Shown piece by piece: positions 7,055 through 15,802 of a stretch of DNA of 64,000 nucleotides. How positions within the stretch are numbered: position 1 is the first letter of the stretch; each line of letters begins with the position of its first letter. The stretch is taken from NCBI RefSeq assembly GCF_029109325.1, contig NZ_JAQKQJ010000009.1, forward strand, positions 148,434 to 212,433, given 5' to 3'. This stretch comes from Nodosilinea sp. PGN35 (GTDB lineage: Bacteria > Cyanobacteriota > Cyanobacteriia > Phormidesmidales > Phormidesmidaceae). Both the position numbers and the translations under genes were made by a program. The notes beneath the pieces were generated by a model. The model searched no databases. It saw only the letters and a program-made list of their open reading frames with translations, and had not been told where the DNA came from.

Positions 7055-7984
7055 TGTGATAAACCTCTCAAGTTGAATTCTGTGAACAAACTGAATAGTC
7101 TGCAAATAGTCTTAAGATCTAAAGCTGCCGGTCACCCCCGCCAGAGCCGACTGTATCGGCCCCCTGGGGGAGAATTGACTGGCGTTAGCCATAATTTTTG
7201 CAATGACTCTGCTACTTTAGGGCAATGACAATTTGCCAGCATCAATCTCAGGATATAGACCCAACGGCGGGGAGGTTAGCTGCCGGTGGCGATCGCCCGA
7301 ACCCCTGGGCAAAACCCAGGGGCAAAAAATCGTGAGGCTGGCCGATCTGGGAATTTACTCCTCCCCCTCAGCTCAGCGGCAGACGGGATTCTAAGAAGTA
7401 GTTGGGGTCGAGCTTTTAGGGGGCAGCAACTGCTGGCGTTGAGCGGAGGGGGCCAGGGCGGGGAGCGGCGCAGGGTGAGCCGCAAGGCATTTTACCCAAG
7501 CCTCCCTCTGAAGCGAGCCCGGTGGCGCGGCTGGCAAGTTTTTTAGGCGGCTCTATGGCTCTGCAAGGCTTGGATTTTGGGACGATCGCGAGATTTGCCC
7601 CCTGGCTTCACAAAATATTAGAAACATTTTTTCTACCCTAGGATAGATCAGCCTTGGGGTGGAAGGGGTAATCATCAGACGTAGGCCGAGGGGCGTACGA
7701 CTGACGGTCGAGCGCCGGAGCTAATCTGCCGCAGGCAATTGCCTCAGAGCCGGGGAGGTTCTGGAGGCCAAGGTTGAAGGCCAGACCTGAAGGCCACAGA
7801 CGTCAGTCGGTGAGGCTATCTGAGGCCCTTGGTCAGGGGTGACGCGTCAGACAAGCCTCCCCAGAGGGGCCGCCCTGGCCCGGTGCATAGAGCGTTAGAT
7901 GGAGCAGCCGCGAATTTTTTGAACGTTTCTTTAGTGATTTAGGCGAACTACCCTTTGGTGAACCAGGCGTTAAGGGAGACTCGG
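7055..7984. other. ~930-bp non-coding region with a possible structured RNA
   Basis: No convincing gene. The right part (7698-7809) is bounded by exact complements CGACTGACG (7698-7706) and CGTCAGTCG (7801-7809). It contains further small inverted pairs (AGGCAATTGCCT near 7733-7744 and GGCC...GGCC blocks), so it can fold as a branched RNA. A hairpin CCCCTGGG/CCCAGGGG lies at 7302-7322. The right end should hold the promoter and leader of the hybrid kinase at 7985. Confidence 0.4.
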
Positions 7985-10900
7985 ATGCCTCGTCAGGGCT
8001 CAACCCAATCTATATCCAGGGGCCAAGATCCGATGGCAGCCCTGGGGCGATCGCGTCCCTGGGTTCAGACCCCCCTGGGGGAGGTCACCACCTGGCCCGC
8101 CGCCCTGAGGACGACCCTGGGCATTGTGCTCAGCGCTGAAATGCCGATGATGGGCGTTTGGGGGGGCGATCGCCGGGTGTTTTATAACCAGGCCTGCGCG
8201 CCGCTGCTGCCGGGGGAGCCCTTGCAGGGGGAGCCCTGGGCCAGCCCGGCGGACACCCCCCGCGATGGCCTGGCCGCCGCCCTCGCGGGGGGCGTTGAGG
8301 GGGTTTTTGCCACCGGGCGATCGCAGTCCTTCGTCTGGGGCGACCACCCCTGGTTTTGTAGCCCCATCTGGGATGAGCTGAGCCAGGTGGGCGGGGTTTT
8401 AGTCACCGGCCACCCGGCCCAGCCGGGCTCCAGAAACGGAGCGCCCCGGGGGAGCGAAGAGCGCTTTCGCCACCTGGCCGACAACATTTCTCAGCTGGTC
8501 TGGATGGCCGACGCCGCAGGGGCAGTCCTGTGGTGTAACCGGCGCTGGTTTGAGTTTGCTGGCCCCTGCCTGAAGCCGAACCACCTCTGCGACTGGACAT
8601 CATTGCACCACCCCAACCACCGGCAGCGGGTGCTGGAAAACTATCGCCGCGGTATGGCCACGGGAGCAGTGTGGGAAGACACCTTTCCCCTGCGGGGCCA
8701 GGATGGCCAGTACCGCTGGTTTCTCGCGCGGGTGATGCCGGTGCGCGACGACCGGGGGCAGCTGCTGTGGTGGGTGGGCACCAATACCGACATCACCGAG
8801 CTGCGCCAGGCCGAAAAGACCCTCGAACAGGTGACCGAACGCCTGAACATGGCCCTCAAGAGCGCTCCCATCACCCTGTTTAACCAAGACCGCGAGCTGC
8901 GCTACACCTGGGTTTACAACCCCACCCACAGCTACCGGGCTGAGCAGATGCTGGGCCAGCGCGACGGGGATCTGGTCTCTGCCGCCGCCGCCGCCCGGCT
9001 GACTCAGCTGAAGCAGCAGGTGCTCGACACCGGGGTAGGGCTGCGGGCCGAGGTGCTGGTCGAGCAGGCATCCTACGACCTCACCATCGACCCAATTCGC
9101 GATCGCCAGGGGCGCATTACCGGCGTGACCGGCGCGGCGGTTGACATCAGCGATCGCGCCCGGCTCGCAGCCGAACACCGCCAGGCCGAACACACTCTGC
9201 GCAAGAACGAAGAGCAGCTGCGCATGGCCCAGCAGGCCGCCGGGGCCGGCCTTTGGGATTGGGATATGGTGACCAACGAAGTGACCTGGTCAGAGGAGTA
9301 CTACCACCTCTACGGCCTGGAGCGCGATGTCACCCCCTCCTACGAGAACTGGCTGGCTGCCGTGGTGCCCATCGACCGGGAGCGGGTCGAGCAAACGACC
9401 CGCGAGGCCATGGAGCAGGGGAAAAACCTCAAGGTCAATTTCCGCATTCACCACCCCGAGGAGGGGCAGCGCTGGCTGATGGTGCGGGGGCAGACCTTCT
9501 ACGATGCGGCCCACAACCCCGTCCGCATGACGGGTATTGCCATCAACATTACCGAGCAAAAGCGCTTTGAGCAGGCCTTGATTAGCAGCGAAGCCCTGGC
9601 CCGCACCCGGGCCGAAGAGCTGGCGGCGCTAATGGAAATCGCCCCCGCCGCCATCTGGATTGCCCACGACGCCGACTGCCGCACCATGACGGCCAACCGC
9701 ATGGCCCACGAGCTGATGGGTACTCAGCCCGAGGCGGGCTCGATCGCAGCGCCCACCGCCAAGGAAAGGGGTTTGCCCTTTAAGCAGTGCAGGCAGGGGC
9801 AGGAAATTGAGCCCCAAAATCTGCCTATGGACAAGGCAATTCGCACCGGGCAGACGGTGACCGATGAGCTTGAGTTTGTCTACCCCGACGGCACGGTGCG
9901 CACCATCTACGGCAAGGCGGTGCCCCTCTACAGTGCTGAGGGGCAGGTGCGCGGTGCGATCGCAGGCTTTACCGAAATCACCGCCCTCAAACAGAGCGAG
10001 CGAGAGCGCGAAGATCTCCTCCAGCGGGAGCGCGTTGCCCGCGAAGAGGCCGAGCAGGCCAACCGCCTGAAGGATCAGTTTTTGGCGGTGCTCTCCCACG
10101 AGCTCAGATCGCCCCTCAACCCGATTTTGGGCTGGGCCAAACTGCTGCAAACCCGCACCTTTGACGCGGCCAAAACCACCCGCGCCCTGGGCATCATTGA
10201 GCGCAACGCCCAGCTCCAGGCTCAGCTGGTCGATGACCTGCTCGATCTGGCCAAAATCCTGCGGGGCAAGCTGCACCTCAACCCCATGCCGGTTCGCCTC
10301 ACCGGAGTGGTGGAGTCAGCCCTAGAAACGGTGAGGGCAGCGGCGGCGGCCAAGACCATTGCTGTGCAGCTCGACCTCGACTCTTCTGTGCAGGTGGCGG
10401 GCGATGCCGCCCGGCTTCAGCAAATTGTGGGCAACCTGCTGTCTAACGCGATCAAATTTACCCCCGAGCAGGGCCGCGTCACGGTCGCGCTGCGATCGCT
10501 CGACGACCAGGCTGAAGTGAGCGTGAGCGACACCGGCATTGGCATTAGTCCCGACTTTTTGCCCTACCTGTTTGAGTCCTTCCGGCAGGAGGATATTTCC
10601 ATCACCCGCAGGCACGGCGGGCTGGGGCTGGGGCTGGCGATCGTGCGCCAGCTGGTCGAAGTTCACGGCGGCACCATCACCGCCCACAGTCCCGGCGAAG
10701 GCCAGGGAGCCACCTTCAGGGTGCGGCTGCCCCAGCTGCCGGGGGAGGCCGTTGACGACCCCGCCGCCAGCCTGCCCCGCGTCGCCCTCGACCTGAGCGG
10801 CATTCGAGTGTTTTCCATCGATGATTCAGCCGATACCCGCGAGTTTTTGACCACGCTGCTGGGGCAGTACGGGGCCGATGTGGTCACCGCTGGCTCGGCC

Positions 10901-11203
10901 AACGAGGCCCTCGACAGCCTTAAAACCCTGCGGCCCGACGTGTTGATCAGCGACATCGGCATGCCTGAGATGGATGGCTACAGCCTGATTCGTCAGATTC
11001 GCAGCCTGCCCCCTGACCAGGGCGGGACGGTACCGGCGATCGCCCTTACCGCCTACGCCCGCGACGAAGACCAGCAGCAATCGCTGGCCAGCGGCTACCA
11101 GCGCCACCTAACTAAGCCCCTGGATCTCGAAAAGCTGGTGCGAGCTGTGGTCGAACTCACCCAGGCCAGGTCTGGCACGCAACCCGATTTGGCACAGCCA
11201 TAG
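7985..11203 (+). CDS. Multi-PAS hybrid histidine kinase with C-terminal receiver
   Basis: 1072 residues from the ATG at 7985 (AGGGAG seven bases upstream); a GTG at 7955 is possible. No membrane helices are seen, so it is a cytoplasmic sensor. In order: an N-terminal PAS/GAF-like region (~20-140); PAS repeats at roughly 155-290, 290-405, 410-545 and 550-685, several with the PAC-type ending RDRQGRITGVTGAAVDISDR; a HisKA dimerisation helix with His705 (LAVLSHELRSP); a HATPase with GLGLGLAIVRQLV; and a receiver domain with phospho-acceptor Asp990 (VLISDIGMPEMDGY) and Lys in HLTKPLD. The signal is unknown. It converges on a second hybrid kinase with a near-identical kinase core. Confidence 0.92.
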   Translation: MPRQGSTQSISRGQDPMAALGRSRPWVQTPLGEVTTWPAALRTTLGIVLSAEMPMMGVWGGDRRVFYNQACAPLLPGEPLQGEPWASPADTPRDGLAAALAGGVEGVFATGRSQSFVWGDHPWFCSPIWDELSQVGGVLVTGHPAQPGSRNGAPRGSEERFRHLADNISQLVWMADAAGAVLWCNRRWFEFAGPCLKPNHLCDWTSLHHPNHRQRVLENYRRGMATGAVWEDTFPLRGQDGQYRWFLARVMPVRDDRGQLLWWVGTNTDITELRQAEKTLEQVTERLNMALKSAPITLFNQDRELRYTWVYNPTHSYRAEQMLGQRDGDLVSAAAAARLTQLKQQVLDTGVGLRAEVLVEQASYDLTIDPIRDRQGRITGVTGAAVDISDRARLAAEHRQAEHTLRKNEEQLRMAQQAAGAGLWDWDMVTNEVTWSEEYYHLYGLERDVTPSYENWLAAVVPIDRERVEQTTREAMEQGKNLKVNFRIHHPEEGQRWLMVRGQTFYDAAHNPVRMTGIAINITEQKRFEQALISSEALARTRAEELAALMEIAPAAIWIAHDADCRTMTANRMAHELMGTQPEAGSIAAPTAKERGLPFKQCRQGQEIEPQNLPMDKAIRTGQTVTDELEFVYPDGTVRTIYGKAVPLYSAEGQVRGAIAGFTEITALKQSEREREDLLQRERVAREEAEQANRLKDQFLAVLSHELRSPLNPILGWAKLLQTRTFDAAKTTRALGIIERNAQLQAQLVDDLLDLAKILRGKLHLNPMPVRLTGVVESALETVRAAAAAKTIAVQLDLDSSVQVAGDAARLQQIVGNLLSNAIKFTPEQGRVTVALRSLDDQAEVSVSDTGIGISPDFLPYLFESFRQEDISITRRHGGLGLGLAIVRQLVEVHGGTITAHSPGEGQGATFRVRLPQLPGEAVDDPAASLPRVALDLSGIRVFSIDDSADTREFLTTLLGQYGADVVTAGSANEALDSLKTLRPDVLISDIGMPEMDGYSLIRQIRSLPPDQGGTVPAIALTAYARDEDQQQSLASGYQRHLTKPLDLEKLVRAVVELTQARSGTQPDLAQP

Positions 11204-11224
11204 TCACGCGGGTCAGGACACCAA

Positions 11225-11246
11225 AACGTTCAAACGTTTGAACGTT
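11225..11246. repeat. AACGTT palindromic repeat, copy b (perfect 22-bp palindrome)
   Basis: AACGTTCAAAC followed directly by its exact complement. It sits between the ends of the two convergent hybrid kinase genes, 22 bp after the first. This is the longest perfect member of the AACGTTTGAACGTT group. Confidence 0.7.
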
Positions 11247-11411
11247 CGCACGGCGCAGAGACCCTGGCTCAACCAACTGGCTACAGCTAGACAAAACCCG
11301 CACTCTAGGACAGCAAGGCAGAAATAAACCCACTGTTTAGGAAGCTTGAAACGCTGACATCCTCGGGATTTTTCATTTTGAACTTTGCATTTTGAGCTCC
11401 GCGTAGGGGTA

Positions 11412-14069
11412 CTAGCCGCTAGAGCCACAGAGCAGCTCAGCCAGCGCCTGACCCAGCTGCTTGAGGTCGATGGGTTTGCACAGGTGGCGCTGAAATCCGG
11501 CGGCCAGGGAGCGATCGCGACTTTGGGCATCGACGTAGGCGGTAAGGGCGATCGCCGGAGTTTTGCCCCCCGCCTCAGCGGGCTGCTGCCGCAGGGTTTG
11601 AAGCAGCATGAAGCCATCTTGATCGGGCATGCCCAGATCGCTGATCAGCACATCGGGCCGGTGCTGCTCCACCATCGCCAGGCCCGCCCTGGCGGAGACC
11701 GCCGTCAGCACCTCCATGCCGTAGTCTTCGAGCAGGGCCGTCAGCAGGTGCAGCGAATCGAGATCGTCATCGACCACCAGGGCGCGACGGCCCGCCAGGT
11801 CAACGGTGCCCAGGGGCCCAGCCTGGGACGACGGCGGGGCTGCCGCCCGAAGGGGCAGCCGTACCGTAAAGGTGGCCCCCTGACCGAGGCCGGGGCTGGT
11901 CACCGCCACTTCGCCGCCGTGCTGCTCGCTCAGGTAGCGCACGATCGCCAGCCCCAGCCCCAGGCCCCCAAAGGCGCGGGTGCTGCTGCTGTCGGCCTGG
12001 CGAAAGCGCTCAAACACGTGGGGCAAAAACTCGGGGCTAATGCCCTGGCCCGTATCGACCACCTCAATCACGGCGTGGGTGGCCTCATGGCGCAGCCGCA
12101 CCGTGACCGCACCGCCCTGGGGGGTAAACTTGATGGCGTTGGCGAGCAGATTCCACACGATCTGCTGGAGACGGCTGGGGTCGCCCGCCACGGTGCCGGG
12201 GGCAGCGTCAAACTCGGTGTGCAGCGTGATGCCCTTGGCCACCGCCGAGAGCCGCACCGTCTCCAGGGCGGCGTCGATCACCTCCCCCAGGCTGACATTT
12301 TTAATATCGAGCAGCAGCTTGCCCCGCAGAATCCGCGACACATCCAGCAGGTCTTCGATCAGCTCCGCCTGAATTTTGGCGTTGCGCTCGATGGTTTCGA
12401 GGGCCTGGGCGCGGGTGGGCTCGTCGAGGGGGCGCGATCGCAGCAGCGACACCCAGCCCAAAATCGGATTCAGGGGCGTGCGCAGCTCGTGGGAGAGCAT
12501 CGCCAAAAATTCGTCCTTAATCCGGTTGGCCGACTCGGCCTCTTCGCGGGCCTCACGCTCCAGGGCCAGGGCGCGATCGCGCTCCTCCAGGGCCACCTTC
12601 TGGTCGTGGATATCCGTAGACGAGCCAAACCACCGCAGTACCTCCCCCTGCTCATCCCGCAAAGGGAACGCCCGCACCAGATGCCAGCGGTACTGGCCAT
12701 CGGCGGCCCGCAGCGGCCGCGCCTCCAGGGTCAGCGGCAGCCCCTGGTGCAGCGCCTCGGCCCAGGCGGTCTGGCAGCGATCGCGATCCTCCGGGTGCAG
12801 CACCGCTAGCCACCCTCTGGCAAAACTCGCCGCCGGGTCGAGCCCGGTGTAGTCGTACCAGCGCTGGTTGCAGTACTCCAGCTGGCCGTCGGGCAGAGCC
12901 GTCCAAAACATCTGCGGCATGGAGTTGGCCAGGGTGCGAAAGTGCAGCTCGCTCTTGCGCAAAGCCGCCTCCGCCTGCTTTTGCTCCGTCACGTCGTAGC
13001 TGATTTCTAAAATGGCGTCGGGCTCCCCCTCCCGAGTCGGCTGGAGGGTACAGCGGCTGTTGGTCACAATCAAACGGCCATCGCGGGTGGTCTGGGTCAG
13101 CTCCCCCGCCCAGTGGCCGTCCTGCACGATCGCCTCGCGAATCGTCTCCATAGAATCTGGCAGCACGGTCTTGAGCAAGTCCGTGGCCGACCGCCCGATC
13201 GCCTCCGCCGCCGACCAGCCGTAGCGCCGCGTCGCCCCCTGGTTCCAGTAGGTAATAGTAGACGTCTCAAAGTCTTGAATAATAATGCTGTCGTTGGCCA
13301 GATCGAGCATCCGCATTTGCTGATAGAGCTGGTGCAGATATTTGCGGCGATCGGTCACATCCTGAAAATAGATGGCCAGCCCGTTGGCCAGGGGATTGAT
13401 ATGCAGCTCAAACAGACGGTCAGGATTCACCACCCCCGGTGTTTCCACCACCAGCGCCTGGCGGGTGGTCATGGCCCGCTTAAAGGATTCCCCCATGGGG
13501 CTGCCTGCCAGATTGGGCAGCACCTCCCAGATCGATTGCCCCATCACCTCCTCCGGGGGGCGCTTCAGCAGGTACTGGGCCTGGGGGTTGACGTAGACAA
13601 AGCGCCACTGCAAATCGAGGGCGTAAAAGCCATCGGTAATACTCTCTAAAATGGCCGTCACCCACTGATTGGTGTAGCCCAGAGTCGCCTCACTTTCCTG
13701 GAGCTTGAGCGAGCTGCGCTCCAGGTGCTGACGGGCGGTTTTCAGAGAACCGCACAGCAGGCTGAGCAAAATGCCCTGGGCAACAAATATAGTGAGTCGA
13801 ACAGCCCCCGCAACCTCCAGAGCCAGACTGTACTGGGGCGACATAAAGAAATAGTCGCTCACCAGCGCCGACAGCGCTGTGGTCAGCACCCCGCACGCTA
13901 CCCCACCCCCCCAGGAGGCGACAGTTATCGCCCCAAAAAACAGCAGAAAGGGGCTCATCGCCATATTGGCGACAGGGTGGAGCAGCTGCATGAGTAAGAG
14001 CGCTGCCGCTACGCTGAGAACCGCTAGACCATAGGTTTTAGGACGTAAGTAGACCAGGTGAACATTCAT
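11412..14069 (-). CDS. Membrane hybrid histidine kinase (KdpD-like sensor, PAS, receiver)
   Basis: 885 residues. The first ~110 residues contain four membrane helices in the DUF4118/KdpD-like layout (VASWGGGVACGVLTTALSAL, YFFMSPQYSLALE). A short coiled coil and three PAS domains (~130-245, 250-365, 370-490) follow. Then come HisKA with His527 (LAMLSHELRTPLNP), a HATPase with GLGLGLAIVRYL, and a receiver domain with Asp811 (VLISDLGMPDQDGF). It ends with HLCKPIDLKQLGQALAEL. From HisKA to the end it closely parallels the neighbouring kinase at 7985-11203, so the two are paralogues that differ in their sensor part. The transcripts converge. Confidence 0.92.
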   Translation of the reverse strand: MNVHLVYLRPKTYGLAVLSVAAALLLMQLLHPVANMAMSPFLLFFGAITVASWGGGVACGVLTTALSALVSDYFFMSPQYSLALEVAGAVRLTIFVAQGILLSLLCGSLKTARQHLERSSLKLQESEATLGYTNQWVTAILESITDGFYALDLQWRFVYVNPQAQYLLKRPPEEVMGQSIWEVLPNLAGSPMGESFKRAMTTRQALVVETPGVVNPDRLFELHINPLANGLAIYFQDVTDRRKYLHQLYQQMRMLDLANDSIIIQDFETSTITYWNQGATRRYGWSAAEAIGRSATDLLKTVLPDSMETIREAIVQDGHWAGELTQTTRDGRLIVTNSRCTLQPTREGEPDAILEISYDVTEQKQAEAALRKSELHFRTLANSMPQMFWTALPDGQLEYCNQRWYDYTGLDPAASFARGWLAVLHPEDRDRCQTAWAEALHQGLPLTLEARPLRAADGQYRWHLVRAFPLRDEQGEVLRWFGSSTDIHDQKVALEERDRALALEREAREEAESANRIKDEFLAMLSHELRTPLNPILGWVSLLRSRPLDEPTRAQALETIERNAKIQAELIEDLLDVSRILRGKLLLDIKNVSLGEVIDAALETVRLSAVAKGITLHTEFDAAPGTVAGDPSRLQQIVWNLLANAIKFTPQGGAVTVRLRHEATHAVIEVVDTGQGISPEFLPHVFERFRQADSSSTRAFGGLGLGLAIVRYLSEQHGGEVAVTSPGLGQGATFTVRLPLRAAAPPSSQAGPLGTVDLAGRRALVVDDDLDSLHLLTALLEDYGMEVLTAVSARAGLAMVEQHRPDVLISDLGMPDQDGFMLLQTLRQQPAEAGGKTPAIALTAYVDAQSRDRSLAAGFQRHLCKPIDLKQLGQALAELLCGSSG

Positions 14070-14842
14070 AGCAGCCCACGGTAGAAGCCTTTGGAACGAT
14101 ACAGGGCTGCTCTCAGCCCACAGCTCACGCGCAAAAACCTCGAACCCAGCCCGCTTATTTTCCTCAAGACCTATCCAGACACAGATCTAGCTTGGGATGG
14201 CGAACCTCTCTAGTCATATATCCCTAGGCATAGATTAGGGGCTGGTGGAGCCCTCGCCTCCGGGGGTAAATTTCGGCACATTGGGTTCTACAACTCCGGC
14301 CCCTCTAGGGTTAGCGCCCCTGGGTTACCGAAAGTCGGCGGCGACAGCTCTCCGGGCATTCTCCTGGGCGGGTTCACCCCAGCGAAAGATAACCCTCCCG
14401 GTTTCGGCGGCTACAGTGGGGCCAGACTCTCTGTACAACCGGAATTCCTGCTGAAACTGGAAAAACCGGAAAAATTGGTCTGCAACTGGTCTGCAAAAAT
14501 TCGGTCTTTAGATATTAATCTGCACCCGATCGGTTGCTGCTACCGGCTGGTTGAGACATTTGGTTGAGACATTTTCCGCACAACATATAAACGTTCAGGC
14601 GGTCAATGTCTTACCCAGGGTGACCTGTGGCCACAGGCTTTTTGAGGTCGTGGTTCTGGCTTTACGGCTGCCCGCAGGGTTCAAGAAATTCTGGCGAGAT
14701 CTGCGCGTTCTCGCCAGGGCAGAAAGTTTACCCAAAAGTTTGTTCAGTATTGCCCTAGATGGGGTCTGTCGGCCCAGACTTATTACGTTTAGTTTTCTGC
14801 TGACGCTGCATTTTTGTTTTCCCAATTCCCCGGAGATTACCC
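14070..14842. other. ~770-bp intergenic region with two direct-repeat pairs upstream of the SDR gene
   Basis: No supported gene. TGGTCTGCAA occurs at 14476-14485 and 14487-14496, one helical turn apart. TGGTTGAGACATT occurs at 14548-14560 and again directly adjoining at 14561-14573. Paired direct repeats at this spacing are the kind of arrangement used by response regulators. They lie 270-370 bp before the stress-type dehydrogenase at 14843, between it and the divergently transcribed membrane kinase. Regulation by that kinase is only a conjecture. Confidence 0.45.
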
Positions 14843-15703
14843 ATGACTATTACTCCCGATCAGGTTCCCGCTCAGCACCAGGAACGCACCCCGGCCCTGG
14901 AATCAGACATGGTGCCCCGGCCGCAGTACGACGACCCTAACTACAAGGGCAGCGGCAAACTGCAAGACAAAGTTGCCCTGATTACGGGCGGAGACAGCGG
15001 CATTGGGCGCTCCGTGGCGGTGTACTACGCCAAGGAAGGAGCCGATGTGGCCATCGTCTACCTAGATGAGCACGACGACGCCAGGGAGACCCAGCGGGCG
15101 GTGGCAGACTATGGCCGTCGCTGTCTGCTGATTCCTGGGGACATTCGCGGCGAGGAGTTTTGCCGCGAAGCCGTACAAAAAACCCTCGATGAATTTGGCC
15201 GCCTCGATATTTTGGTCAACAACGCGGCGGTGCAGTACCAGGAGCCCAGCCTCGACGACATCGATGCGGCCCGCCTGGGGGATGTGTTCGCCACCAACAT
15301 CTTCTCAATGTTTTACTTTGCCAAGGCGGCCACTCCCCACATGAAGCCGGGTAGCTCCATGATCAACACCACGTCGGTCAACGCCTACAAGGGCAACCCG
15401 AGCCTGCTGAGCTATTCCACCACCAAGGGGGCAATTTTGGCCTTTACCCGCTCCATCGCTGGGCCGATGCTGGAGAAGGGCATTCGCGTCAACGGCGTTG
15501 CCCCCGGCCCGATCTGGACACCGTTTATCCCCGACGCCTTCGATGGGGACGATGTCTCGAACTTTGGCAAGCAGGTGCCCATGCAGCGCGCCGGGCAGCC
15601 CAAGGAGGTAGCCCCTAGCTTTGTCTTTTTGGCCTCTGACGATGCCTCCTATATGGCGGGTCAGGTGCTACACCCCAACGGCGGTGTCGTGGTCAACGCC
15701 TAA
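14843..15703 (+). CDS. SDR family oxidoreductase (YghA / general stress protein 39 type)
   Basis: 286 residues. An N-terminal arm of ~45 residues (SDMVPRPQYDDPNYKGSGKL) is characteristic of the YghA/GSP39 branch of short-chain dehydrogenases. The NAD(P)-binding motif is GGDSGIGRSVAV, followed by NNAAVQYQ and the active Ser...Tyr-x-x-x-Lys (TTSVN...YSTTKGAI). The substrate is not known; members reduce aldehydes or sugars and are induced by stress. It has direct repeats upstream. After its TAA (15701-15703) the same frame stays open into the P450 gene, across a 12-bp tandem repeat. Confidence 0.9.
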   Translation: MTITPDQVPAQHQERTPALESDMVPRPQYDDPNYKGSGKLQDKVALITGGDSGIGRSVAVYYAKEGADVAIVYLDEHDDARETQRAVADYGRRCLLIPGDIRGEEFCREAVQKTLDEFGRLDILVNNAAVQYQEPSLDDIDAARLGDVFATNIFSMFYFAKAATPHMKPGSSMINTTSVNAYKGNPSLLSYSTTKGAILAFTRSIAGPMLEKGIRVNGVAPGPIWTPFIPDAFDGDDVSNFGKQVPMQRAGQPKEVAPSFVFLASDDASYMAGQVLHPNGGVVVNA

Positions 15704-15720
15704 CTGCGGCGGTGCCCTGA

Positions 15721-15768
15721 CCAGACCGCTGCCCAGACCGCTGCCCAGACTGCTGCCCAGACTGCTGA
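15721..15768 (+). repeat. Four-fold 12-bp tandem repeat between SDR and P450 genes
   Basis: Four units of CCAGACYGCTGC, the last ending in A, fill 15721-15768. In the frame shared by the flanking genes it would read QTAAQTAAQTAAQTAE, a low-complexity linker. The stretch from 15704 to 15802 contains no stop in that frame. Confidence 0.8.
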
Positions 15769-15802
15769 ATCGATCGATATTGCTCCCCCAGAGGTTAACG
15801 CT

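Noticed and set aside
11385..12809. 474-codon open frame on the plus strand opposite the membrane hybrid kinase
   Set aside because: The composition is His/Gln/Gly/Arg-rich, typical of the antisense of a GC-rich gene, and the kinase on the other strand has a full set of domains.
14245..14454. 69-codon plus-strand frame upstream of the SDR gene
   Set aside because: No ribosome site; Pro/Ala-rich with no pattern. The region is better read as regulatory.
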